Positions 1-6,304 of a stretch of 36,906 nt of DNA are shown here, piece by piece. The notes beneath the pieces were generated by a model. It did no database searches and had not been told where the DNA came from. It saw nothing but the letters and a program-made list of their open reading frames with translations. Numbering within the stretch: position 1 is the first letter of the stretch; each line of letters begins with the position of its first letter. The DNA comes from Simkaniaceae bacterium. GTDB taxonomy: Bacteria > Chlamydiota > Chlamydiia > Chlamydiales > Simkaniaceae. A program made the position numbers and the translations under genes. Location: NCBI GenBank assembly GCA_026708385.1, contig JAPOVA010000017.1:1-36906 (forward strand). Direction: 5' to 3'.

Positions 1-55
1 GGACGGATCTCCGGGAACCGTCAAGGACGTACTCCTAAAGTGGTTGCTGTTGTTT
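1..55. repeat. 55-base direct repeat, copy 1
   Basis: These bases are identical to 1879-1933. Degenerate copies occur at about 3199-3246 and 5374-5421, each just upstream of a leader of the paralogous gene array. The copy lies at the very start of the window, so the unit probably continues to the left. It immediately precedes the small gene at 74-298. Confidence 0.9.
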
Positions 56-73
56 TATGACGAGGAGAGGCTA

Positions 74-298
74 ATGTATTCGGAAAACCCGGTTTCACGT
101 TACGATGGAAAGAAGTTACCACACGATGTGTCCAAAAGTGCTTCCGGGAAGCTGACACAAAGAGAAGACACCCAAAGAGAGTTCGAGGTTGCTCTAAGAG
201 CGTTGGACATATTGGAGCGCCTGCTTCCCGAACTCCGTAATCTTTGTGACGAGGGAAAGAGAGAATTCGCCAAACTAAATCCCCGAAATCCTGAATGA
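74..298 (+). CDS. small hypothetical protein, 74 aa
   Basis: This is a short open frame whose ATG at 74 is preceded by the strong purine-rich ribosome site GAGGAGAGG at 61-69. The product is charged. Its second half (about residues 35-68) reads as an amphipathic helix rich in Leu, Glu and Arg. There is no signal peptide and no motif I recognise. It follows directly on copy 1 of the 55-base repeat that elsewhere precedes members of the local gene array, but its sequence does not resemble those paralogs. I infer a lineage-specific accessory gene. A longer frame using an upstream TTG at 44 is possible but lacks a ribosome site. Confidence 0.55.
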   Translation: MYSENPVSRYDGKKLPHDVSKSASGKLTQREDTQREFEVALRALDILERLLPELRNLCDEGKREFAKLNPRNPE

Positions 299-358
299 GT
301 TCCGGAGGGAGTGTTGACGACAACTACTGACTGAGAGGCGTGGACCGGACCGTTGATG

Positions 359-631
359 CTATGCAGACTTAGGAATAGGTGTCGCGCCGATAGGGGTAGC
401 CGAAGATGTTTTGGAAGCGCGTATAATTCGTTTGGCTATTCGTTGCACAACCCCGACGCTAACGGAGTTATCGATTTGTCGATAAAGGTGGCCGTCGGCT
501 ATGTCCGGAAGTCGGAAGGTGTCCGGAAACCCTTGCAATCGAGCACATTCCCTAGAGGTTAGTTTTCTGATTCCCTCTTTATCTTTGATAATAGGTACGT
601 TATGCTCTCCCATCCCCATGTTGGCGGTCAA
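359..631 (-). pseudogene. C-terminal remnant of a DNA (cytosine-5) methyltransferase
   Basis: The minus-strand translation contains HNVPIIKD, then RKLTSRECARLQGFP, then QIDNSVSVGVVQRIAKRI. This is the conserved C-terminal part (motifs IX and X) of Dcm/HhaI-type cytosine-5 methyltransferases. Known enzymes are about 300-450 residues and carry the SAM-binding motif I and the catalytic PC dipeptide of motif IV near the N-terminus. Nothing of that kind can be read upstream on the minus strand (632-720), where the frame is interrupted. Only about 75 family residues remain, so this is a truncated relic and cannot be active. It is a sign of a former restriction-modification or phage-borne methylation gene. 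Confidence 0.85.
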
Positions 632-681
632 CGCGGGGCACCCCCTTTTTTTCTACCCGGACCCGGAACAAGTTAAGCCCG

Positions 682-710
682 TTGACTGCAATTAACGTTA
701 CCTGTTAATA
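682..710 (+). promoter_or_regulatory. predicted sigma-70-type promoter
   Basis: TTGACT at 682-687 and TTAATA at 705-710 are separated by 17 bases. They lie just upstream of the hypothetical gene at 739-1398. Transcription would begin near 717, which favours the GTG start at 739. Confidence 0.45.
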
Positions 711-738
711 TGTAGCCCAAATGAATATTGGAGGGAAA

Positions 739-1398
739 GTGGCGAGTTGTATTAGAACTGTTTGGGCAAGGTGCGCGATAACCACAGCATCTTACGGGCT
801 TGACCGGATCACGCGTAGCAACCGTTCCTCCAACGAGCCGGCAACCCCCGCAACCCTTTCTTTCCTCACTAATCTAACAGATACGGCAAACGCTACCGTG
901 GAGCTTGTCCCTCTTGTTCATATCAAAACATCTCCAACGTCCGACCCGACCCTAACAGAAATCAAGCATAGTCGACGATCGGCAAGCTCCGTGTCCCGGA
1001 CCAACCATCTTTCTCGAGATAGAACGAGCGAAACTTTTTCAGTAGAAGAATGGGCACGGATATTGAGGTCTATGAATTGGCGTGTCGACGTTGCTCTAAG
1101 ATACCTTCACGGAGAATCCGCCCCCGTCATCGGGGAAAGAGACCCGGAACGCATTGTTGCCGAATGTCGAAGACAGCGAAGAGCTAACGAAAGTCCCTGT
1201 GATGGTATGGAGTACGACGACCCCTGCGAGGAGGCCACTAAAAAAATCGTCCTGGAAGAGCTTGATCGAATGAGAAAAGAAGGCTTGATATCAGGGTACG
1301 AACTGCTCATGGGAGACGGGCAGGTGACATACGATTTCCGGAATTTTGAGAGAGTTAGAGTGTCCCATACCGGTAAAGTGGCTTTCTCCGGACATTGA
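739..1398 (+). CDS. hypothetical protein, about 219 aa
   Basis: This is an open frame of good length with no recognised domain. The N-terminal half (to about residue 95) is rich in Ser, Thr, Asn and Pro and looks disordered. The C-terminal half looks folded and charged, with likely helices around the WARILRSMNW and VLEELDRMRKEG segments and a short beta-rich end. The GTG at 739 is chosen because GGAGGG lies just upstream at 730-735 and a predicted promoter ends at 710. An in-frame ATG at 721 would add six residues but leaves almost no leader. A disordered N-terminus with a folded C-terminus fits a secreted effector, but that is inference only. Confidence 0.55.
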   Translation: MASCIRTVWARCAITTASYGLDRITRSNRSSNEPATPATLSFLTNLTDTANATVELVPLVHIKTSPTSDPTLTEIKHSRRSASSVSRTNHLSRDRTSETFSVEEWARILRSMNWRVDVALRYLHGESAPVIGERDPERIVAECRRQRRANESPCDGMEYDDPCEEATKKIVLEELDRMRKEGLISGYELLMGDGQVTYDFRNFERVRVSHTGKVAFSGH

Positions 1399-1445
1399 AT
1401 GAGCTTAAGACCCCTTGTCGGCAACACCCTTTCGTATAGCCCAAC

Positions 1446-1748
1446 CTATTTCGGCGCCCTTCCCTCTCGTCGTACGGCAGAAAGTAATCGGCGTATATTT
1501 TTGTTGCTTACGTCGAACGCAATCCCCTTTTCCTCGAAAGCCCCGGCCAAGCAGAAAGCGTAGACCGAGGCAGTGCTTGGGGCTCTCCCTTCCTCGTACG
1601 GGTTGGTGATGAACAACGATACGGCCAGCTCCGTCCCCTTACGCGGATCGACCCCCTGCTCCTCGCAAAAGGCCACAAACCTCCGCCAAGCAACCGACAT
1701 GAGCCTGCGGGTATTTTCCGAGACCGATGTCCGCGACAAGTCAAACAT
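1446..1748 (-). pseudogene. truncated tyrosine recombinase (N-terminal core-binding domain only)
   Basis: The 100-residue product has the helical SAM-like core-binding domain of phage-integrase-type recombinases: SVSENTRRLMSVAWRRFVAF, then a helical segment around VYAFCLAGAFEEKG, ending with RRLLSAVRREGRAPK. In complete enzymes that ending is the linker to the catalytic domain. The catalytic domain, with its Arg, His-X-X-Arg and Tyr residues, is absent because the frame stops at once. Full enzymes are about 300-400 residues. The ATG at 1748 has AGGATAA just before it. This is probably the relic of an integrase from a mobile element that entered this region. Confidence 0.75.
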
Positions 1749-1878
1749 TTATCCTAACGTCGGACGCAACATTCCTCTCTTCCGGCTCTGCTACGAGATC
1801 CATATTCTCCTCCTCACGAAAAGTCTTACTTCAGCTAATCTTCATTATCGAAACCTTAGACGAACATCGGGCAGATGG

Positions 1879-1933
1879 GGACGGATCTCCGGGAACCGTC
1901 AAGGACGTACTCCTAAAGTGGTTGCTGTTGTTT
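1879..1933. repeat. 55-base direct repeat, copy 2
   Basis: This copy is identical to bases 1-55. It is followed by the leader of the first array gene. The perfect identity of two copies 1.9 kb apart points to a recent duplication or gene conversion. Confidence 0.9.
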
Positions 1934-1940
1934 GATACGG

Positions 1941-2165
1941 CAACGTAAGAAACCCTTTCAAATATATACCGGATACGAGGGGCCGACCCCCGGACCCCGA
2001 CCATCCGCACGACGCGGATAACACGGCATCCGGCACAAACATCCGGGTGGGGGTCGGACTTTACCCGTGCGGTTCCGAGAGCATGCTCTTTGGCGGTTGC
2101 ATCGCAATATCGTTCCGTGATACGATGCTCCCGGTAGGATTCCTTCTGAAGGAGACGGGAACGGG
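1941..2165 (+). promoter_or_regulatory. conserved array leader, unit 1
   Basis: This is a leader of about 220 bases repeated before each array gene. It starts with an AT-rich box (AAATATATAC) that may be the promoter -10 region. It has a perfect hairpin ATCCGC/GCGGAT at 2003-2019. An outer nine-base inverted repeat, CCGACCCCC at 1983-1991 with GGGGGTCGG at 2049-2057, encloses the hairpin. It ends in a ribosome site before ATG 2166. Confidence 0.6.
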
Positions 2166-2558
2166 ATGAGTGCTCAATTTGATGGAGATGTTGTGCGGTC
2201 GGATCCGCCGAGTGTCCCGGGGATGCCCGAATCGAGCGCTTCCGTAGCCTCCCCTGAAAAAAGTCTTACTGTTGTTACTCTCAAAACTGAGAATGTTACC
2301 CGTGATGTTCCCGGTAAGACGATTTCGGGCAACGTCGAGAGGCACAGGTATCATCGACTCACCGTAGCCGAGAAGGAGGGGCTCGTCTCGTCCTGCATGG
2401 ACGGCGTGAGGAGAGGGTTCACCGTGACCGCAAGCCTCTCCGGATCGAGCGTGGCATCCGTACCTCGGAACGTACTTGGGGAATGTAGACAAATGGTAGC
2501 GCGGTATGTCCGCTATAGACCCTATCGACCACGACCGTACACCCCGGCTCGGGGCTGA
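2166..2558 (+). CDS. array paralog 1, 130 aa, unknown function
   Basis: This is the first member of the local family. Its N-terminus (MSAQFDGD, then SDPPSVPGMPES) matches members at 3489, 3925, 4148 and 4747. After a Ser/Pro-rich stretch comes the shared element VTLKTENVTRDV, and then a segment with VSSCMDG that corresponds to VSFCMDA in the 4148 protein and VSYCART in the 5666 protein. The C-terminus is basic and rich in Tyr, Arg and Pro. There is no signal peptide or membrane segment. The Ser/Pro-rich disordered N-terminus and local expansion resemble lineage-specific effector families, but no function can be assigned. Confidence 0.6.
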   Translation: MSAQFDGDVVRSDPPSVPGMPESSASVASPEKSLTVVTLKTENVTRDVPGKTISGNVERHRYHRLTVAEKEGLVSSCMDGVRRGFTVTASLSGSSVASVPRNVLGECRQMVARYVRYRPYRPRPYTPARG

Positions 2559-2767
2559 AACCTACTTCGACCCGGTCTTGCGTGGAGTGTTCCGGTTACG
2601 ACACGGGAAGAAGGGAAGGTCGCATACGGGAAGGTGTCCGCGCGGGCTCTGCGCGATACGAAAAGGTCGCTTTGGATAAAATAGTTGCAAGTAGTGTGTT
2701 TTGTGGCGGACCGGGAAAAGGGGGGTCGGTCGAACGTTACGGGTAATGTACCATATCCGCAAAGATA

Positions 2768-2947
2768 AAGGATAAATTGTTTATATTTTATGATTTTCCC
2801 GGGCCTCATTAGCAGCGTATTCGCACTATCGACCCGATCGAGTCAATGTTCGCAACGATTCGCCATAGGACACAACAACCCGAGAGGGGCGGATCGGTCG
2901 TTGCAACAGATGTCATGGCCTCCGGGTTGGCAAGAACGGCCGATGGG
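2768..2947 (+). pseudogene. IS256-family (mutator) transposase remnant, copy 1
   Basis: A 60-codon frame reads KDKLFIFYDFPGPH, then an in-frame stop, then IRTIDPIESMFATIRHRTQQ and GGSVVATDVMASGLARTA. It matches the C-terminal region of IS256/mutator transposases, whose hallmark is the LRTTNPIES-FATVR-R stretch followed by a G-rich turn and a helix. The internal TAG and the lack of any other transposase region show that it is dead. It is homologous at DNA level to 4959-5138, so one insertion was later duplicated with the surrounding unit. Confidence 0.75.
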
Positions 2948-3249
2948 ATCCGCATTCCGGAAAACCCTTTCCGAAGATCGAAAACGACCTAAAACGACCT
3001 AAAAGCCCCCTTTTCCCGAAGAATCTTGAGGTCCCTTGCGCTTGCAAGTCGTTTACTTGGTCCGGGAATCCGGGAATTCCGTCCGGCCGGCGGACACGAT
3101 CGGACCCGCTGTCCGATGTGTCGGAAGTTACCGGAATCTCCGGACGAACACCGGGTAGATTCGGACGGACACCCGTACGCGCTATACGAACGAGTCTTCG
3201 GGAATCGTCAGGGACGTACCACTAAAGCAGTTGTTATTGTTTTATGCGG

Positions 3250-3488
3250 AAGTGTCAGAACCCCTTTGTTGTAAATATATACTTGATACGAGAGACCGAC
3301 CTCCGGACTCCGACAATCCGCACAACACCGATAGCACGGTATCCGGACAAGCATCCGAGAGTAGATCGGGGGTGTCTCGGAGACTTTGCCTGTGCGGTTC
3401 CGCGAGTACACCCTTTGCCGGTTGCATCACAATACTGCTCCGTGGTAAGATGCCCCCGGGAAGTTCGTGGGTTTCGGAGGAATAAGAT
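3250..3488 (+). promoter_or_regulatory. conserved array leader, unit 2
   Basis: This leader has the AATATATACTTGATACGAG box at about 3272-3290, the block beginning with the GGACTCCGACAATCCGCAC motif, and the conserved stretch TTGCATCACAATACTGCTCC. It ends in GGAGGAAT before ATG 3489. It is clearly homologous to 5440-5665 and 1941-2165. Confidence 0.6.
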
Positions 3489-3788
3489 ATGAGCACTCGG
3501 TTTGATGGTGGTACTCGGGCGGATCTACCGGCGGGCATCCCGGAGGCGCCCAGCGAGTCGGGTGTTTCCACAGCCGCAAGAGGTTGTACCGTCGCCCCCA
3601 AAGCTGAGAATGTTGCCCGTGGTATTCTTGACAAGTTGTTGTCCGCCTGCACGGACGACTTGGACGTTGGATGGAGCCCCGAACGTCGGAACATGTTAAG
3701 GGTACCTCCGGAAATCTTCCGGAACCACATCTTGCTTGATAACGAGGGGCCGATCCCCGGACCTCGACAATCCGCACGGCACGAATAG
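3489..3788 (+). CDS. array paralog 2, 99 aa, shortened
   Basis: The start MSTRFDGG and the element KAENVARGILDK place this in the local family. The usual VS-C segment is not seen. Instead the frame runs from about codon 80 into bases that are leader sequence in the other units (around 3735-3788), so the C-terminus is probably not ancestral. The ribosome site GGAGG lies nine bases before the ATG. It is likely a deleted, possibly non-functional copy. No function can be assigned. Confidence 0.45.
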   Translation: MSTRFDGGTRADLPAGIPEAPSESGVSTAARGCTVAPKAENVARGILDKLLSACTDDLDVGWSPERRNMLRVPPEIFRNHILLDNEGPIPGPRQSARHE

Positions 3789-3924
3789 CACGGCATCCGG
3801 GAGAGGTAGGTAGGGGGGGTTCGTCTGCGCGATTCCGGGGGTGTGCCCTTCGACGGTTGTATCACGATACTGTTCCTTGGTACGACGCCCCGGGAGAGAT
3901 TGCGAATTTTGGGGGGAGCAAGCC
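3735..3924 (+). promoter_or_regulatory. conserved array leader, unit 3
   Basis: This is another copy of the leader, with the CCGGACCTCGACAATCCGCAC block and GTTGTATCACGATACTG. It ends in GGGGGGAG before ATG 3925. Its first part overlaps the 3' end of the preceding paralog. Confidence 0.55.
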
Positions 3925-4050
3925 ATGGGTACTCAATTTGATAGGGATGTTATGCTGATGCCGTAGCCCCCTTGAAAACAACCTTGGTGTTGCCCTCGAA
4001 GCCGGAAGCATTGCCCGCGATGTTCTCGACGAGACGGGTTCGGATAGCGT
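3925..4050 (+). pseudogene. array paralog 3, deleted copy
   Basis: The ATG at 3925 starts MGTQFDRDVML and reaches TAG after 13 codons. The following bases, in another frame, still encode the family element IARDVLDETGSDS. Compared with the member at 4747, the bases between the N-terminus and the VAPLK segment have been lost, which joins GATGC directly to CGTAGCCCCC. The leader and ribosome site (GGGGGGAG) are intact, so the gene was lost by an internal deletion. Confidence 0.7.
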
Positions 4051-4059
4051 CAAACAAAA

Positions 4060-4147
4060 TGGGCATACCCTTTGGCGGTTGCATCAGAATGCTGTTCCCT
4101 GATACAATGCCCCCGGAAAGGTTGCAGACTTTTGGAGGAAACAAGTC
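4060..4147 (+). promoter_or_regulatory. shortened array leader, unit 4
   Basis: Only the 3' half of the leader is present: GGTTGCATCAGAATGCTGTT through TTTGGAGGAAACAAGTC. The upstream hairpin block is missing because the deleted unit 3 lies immediately before it. Confidence 0.5.
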
Positions 4148-4750
4148 ATGAGCACTCAATTTGTCGTTGATGGGGGTGTGGTTTGGTCGGATCCGCCGGC
4201 GGACATCCCGAGGATGCCCGAGTCGGGCGCTTCCGTAGCCCCCCCTGAAAAAAGTCTTAGCATTACTCTCGAAACTGAGAATATTGCCCGTGATGTTCTC
4301 GACAAAACGAATTCGGATGACGTCGGGAAAGGGACTCCTCGTAAAGGGACTCCTCGTAAAAGGCTCAGTGAGGCCGGGCGGCGGAGCGAGTTCGTCTCGT
4401 TCTGCATGGATGCCCCGGCCCAACGCGTGGGCAAATGCCCCTTCGAACCGGAAGAGATACTTCGGAAAATACGCTTGAAAAATAGACAAATGAGACAAAT
4501 GAGAATGAGGTATTGCCTCCAATTGTTTAAATATACATTTGATATGATGAACCGATCCCCGGACCCCGACGATCCGCACGGCGCGGATAGCACGGCTCCG
4601 GATGAACATCCGGGAATAGGTGGGGGGGGGGAACCGACTTTGCCCGTGCAACTCCGGGGACGTGCCGTTTGTCTGCATCATGAAACTGCTCCGTGCCCGG
4701 CTCTTCTCGCACTTTCGGGAATTGCAAATTTTGAAGAAAGCAAATCGTGA
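4148..4750 (+). CDS. array paralog 4, 200 aa, unknown function
   Basis: This is the best-preserved array member apart from 5666-6304. It has the N-terminal MSTQF and SDPPADIPRMPESGASVAP, then TENIARDVLDK, a perfect 15-base tandem duplication giving KGTPRKGTPRK, and the VSFCMDA segment. A basic region around ILRKIRLKNRQMRQM follows. From about residue 125 the frame reads through sequence that is leader DNA in other units, so the native protein may originally have ended near there. The stop overlaps the GTG of the next unit. GGAGGAAACAAGTC precedes the ATG. Function is unknown. Confidence 0.55.
   Translation: MSTQFVVDGGVVWSDPPADIPRMPESGASVAPPEKSLSITLETENIARDVLDKTNSDDVGKGTPRKGTPRKRLSEAGRRSEFVSFCMDAPAQRVGKCPFEPEEILRKIRLKNRQMRQMRMRYCLQLFKYTFDMMNRSPDPDDPHGADSTAPDEHPGIGGGGEPTLPVQLRGRAVCLHHETAPCPALLALSGIANFEESKS
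4525..4746 (+). promoter_or_regulatory. conserved array leader, unit 5
   Basis: This leader has the AT-rich AAATATACATTTGATATGAT box and the perfect hairpin ATCCGC/GCGGAT (4572-4588) with a five-base loop, as in unit 1. It overlaps the readthrough C-terminus of paralog 4 and ends before GTG 4747. Confidence 0.55.
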
Positions 4751-4921
4751 GTACTCGACTCGATAGCAACGTTGTTCGATCGGATCCGCCGAGCGTCCCG
4801 AAGATGCCCGGATCGGGCGCTTCCGTAGCCCCCTTGAAAGCAGTCGTTACTCTCGAAGCCGACCAATGTTGCCCGTGATGCTCTCGACAAGACGGGTTCG
4901 GGTAGCTCTTCGAAAAGCTGA
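4747..4921 (+). pseudogene. array paralog 5, frameshifted
   Basis: From GTG 4747 the frame reads MSTRLDSNVVRSDPPSVPKM and SGASVAPLK, then hits TGA at 4876-4878. Removing one C at 4863-4864 restores the family element as DNVARDALDKTGSGS, which then ends at TGA 4919-4921. It is therefore a family copy broken by a single-base insertion, and also shortened because the VS-C segment is absent. Confidence 0.7.
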
Positions 4922-4958
4922 GCTCTACGGGTAGTAGTGCCGTGTCTATAAAAAAAAT

Positions 4959-5138
4959 AAGGATGAGTTGTTTGTACTTTATAATGTTCCCGGATCTTAT
5001 TGGCAACCTATTCGGACTACCGGTCCGATCGAGTCGATGTTCGCAACAATTCGCCATAGGATGCGACAAACCGAGGGGTGCGGATCGGTCGTTGCAACAG
5101 AGATCACGGCCTCCGAATTGGCAAGAACGGCCGGCGGG
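4959..5138 (+). pseudogene. IS256-family (mutator) transposase remnant, copy 2
   Basis: This 60-codon open stretch reads KDELFVLYNVPGSYWQPIRT, then TGPIESMFATIRHRMRQTEG and CGSVVATEITASELARTAGG. The order and key residues (W-x-x-IRTT-PIES-FAT-R-R) match the C-terminal part of IS256/mutator transposases. The catalytic acidic residues and the rest of the protein are absent. It lacks the in-frame stop of the copy at 2768-2947. The similarity continues downstream of both copies to about 3170 and 5350. Confidence 0.78.
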
Positions 5139-5439
5139 AGTCTTGAGTTCCGGAACAACCGTTCGGAAGACCGACAACGACCTAACATCCCCCTTTGCCG
5201 AAAAATCTTGGGGTCGCTTGCGCTTGCAAGTCGCCTGTTTTGTCCCGGAACCCCCTGCCGGCTCGCGGACACGATCGGGCCCGCTGTCCGATGTACCGGA
5301 AGTCACCGGAACCTCCGGACGAACATCGGGTAGATTCGGACGGACACCGGCGCGCGATATGCGAACGAGTCTTCGGGAGCCGTCAGGGATGTACTCCTAA
5401 AGTAGTTGTGATTGTTTTATGAGGCAGCGTAAGAAACCT

Positions 5440-5665
5440 TTGTTTTGAATATATACTTGATACGAGAGGCCGACCCCCGGACCCCGACGATCCGCACAAC
5501 ACCGATAACGCGGTATCCGGACGACCATCCGAGAGTAGGTCGGGGATGTCGGACTTTACCCGCACAATTCCTTGAGTATGCCCTTTTTTAGTTGCGTCAC
5601 CACACTGCTCTGTGATACGATGCCTCTTGAAGGGATTGCAAATCAAACTTGAGGAGGAAGAAACC
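5440..5665 (+). promoter_or_regulatory. conserved array leader, unit 6
   Basis: This leader has the AATATATACTTGATACGAGA box at about 5448-5467 and the inverted repeat CCGACC (5470-5475) with GGTCGG (5538-5543). It ends with an excellent ribosome site (GAGGAGGAAG) before ATG 5666. It belongs to the longest and most intact gene of the array. Confidence 0.6.
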
Positions 5666-6304
5666 ATGAGTATATTTGAGCTCAGTGCCGAACAACAAGC
5701 TGATAGAGGGCGTCTGCGGGAGGCTCCGGACAGCATGCTCGCAACGGCCCCCCGCAACACCGAAGAGGATTGTGCTGTTGCTCTCAAAACCACATGTGTT
5801 GCCCCTCATGTTTTTGGAAGGATTCCTCGCGAACAGCGCATTGAGGAGGAGGAGAAGCTGGACCGTGGTTTCGTCTCGTACTGCGCGCGAACCATGGGCC
5901 GCGGATCCATAGCAGGGCGCTTTGTCCACCCGGACTATGTAACTAGACAAATAATCCAGGCTTGCGAGGATGTAAAGGGGAATTTACCGAAACCGAAGGT
6001 AAGCATGGGGTCACCTGATGCGGTTCCCAACCTCATGGCCCTCCTCCCACCACTTCCGTCCGTCACACCGGTCAATGGCCCGGGGATCTCGGAAAGTGGC
6101 CCGGGGATCTCGGAAAGTGGCCCGGGGATCTCGAATGGCCCGGGGATCTCGAATGGCCCGGGGATCTCGAATGGCCCGGGGGTAAGCGATGAAGCACGCG
6201 ATGCAGCACGCGATATGGTCCACAGAATGGTCCGCGCCCTCAGAACCCAAGACATCAACCGCGCACTGCCCCCCACCGATCCCATTACTCCGCCCAACGC
6301 GTGA
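5666..6304 (+). CDS. array paralog 6, 212 aa, with Gly-Pro-Gly-Ile-Ser repeats
   Basis: The start MSIFELSAEQQ is less like the other members. The layout is the same: a variable N-terminus, then DCAVALKTTCVAPHVFGRIP (counterpart of TENVARDVLDK), a Glu-rich stretch, FVSYCART (counterpart of FVSFCMDA) and a helical segment around YVTRQIIQACEDV. The C-terminal third carries the tandem motif GPGIS[E/N], six times, at about residues 137-172, followed by a helical tail ending TDPITPPNA. No signal peptide or membrane segment is seen. The frame is intact and the ribosome site very strong, so this is probably the functional member. Its role is unknown; a secreted effector is a reasonable but untested idea. 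Confidence 0.7.
   Translation: MSIFELSAEQQADRGRLREAPDSMLATAPRNTEEDCAVALKTTCVAPHVFGRIPREQRIEEEEKLDRGFVSYCARTMGRGSIAGRFVHPDYVTRQIIQACEDVKGNLPKPKVSMGSPDAVPNLMALLPPLPSVTPVNGPGISESGPGISESGPGISNGPGISNGPGISNGPGVSDEARDAARDMVHRMVRALRTQDINRALPPTDPITPPNA
6074..6185 (+). repeat. in-frame tandem repeat encoding GPGIS
   Basis: The core GGCCCGGGGATCTCG occurs five times in perfect form, with spacers of three to six bases, plus a sixth degenerate copy. Units differ by the presence of GAAAGT or AAT between cores. It lies inside the 5666-6304 gene and keeps its frame. Confidence 0.95.

Noticed and set aside
3242-3865. Minus-strand open frame of 207 codons
   Set aside because: It is antisense to the leader and paralog 2, with no ribosome site and no motif.
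3950-4681. Minus-strand open frame of 243 codons across the array
   Set aside because: It is antisense to the paralogs and their ribosome sites. It runs through leaders and genes alike, and it resembles other antisense frames from the same repeats.
4527-5306. Minus-strand open frame of 259 codons
   Set aside because: It runs antisense through a leader, a pseudogene and a transposase relic whose sense translation is clearly the real one.
6074-6185. Regular short repeats resembling a CRISPR array
   Set aside because: The units are 15-21 bases with no unique spacers, and they translate in frame into GPGIS.
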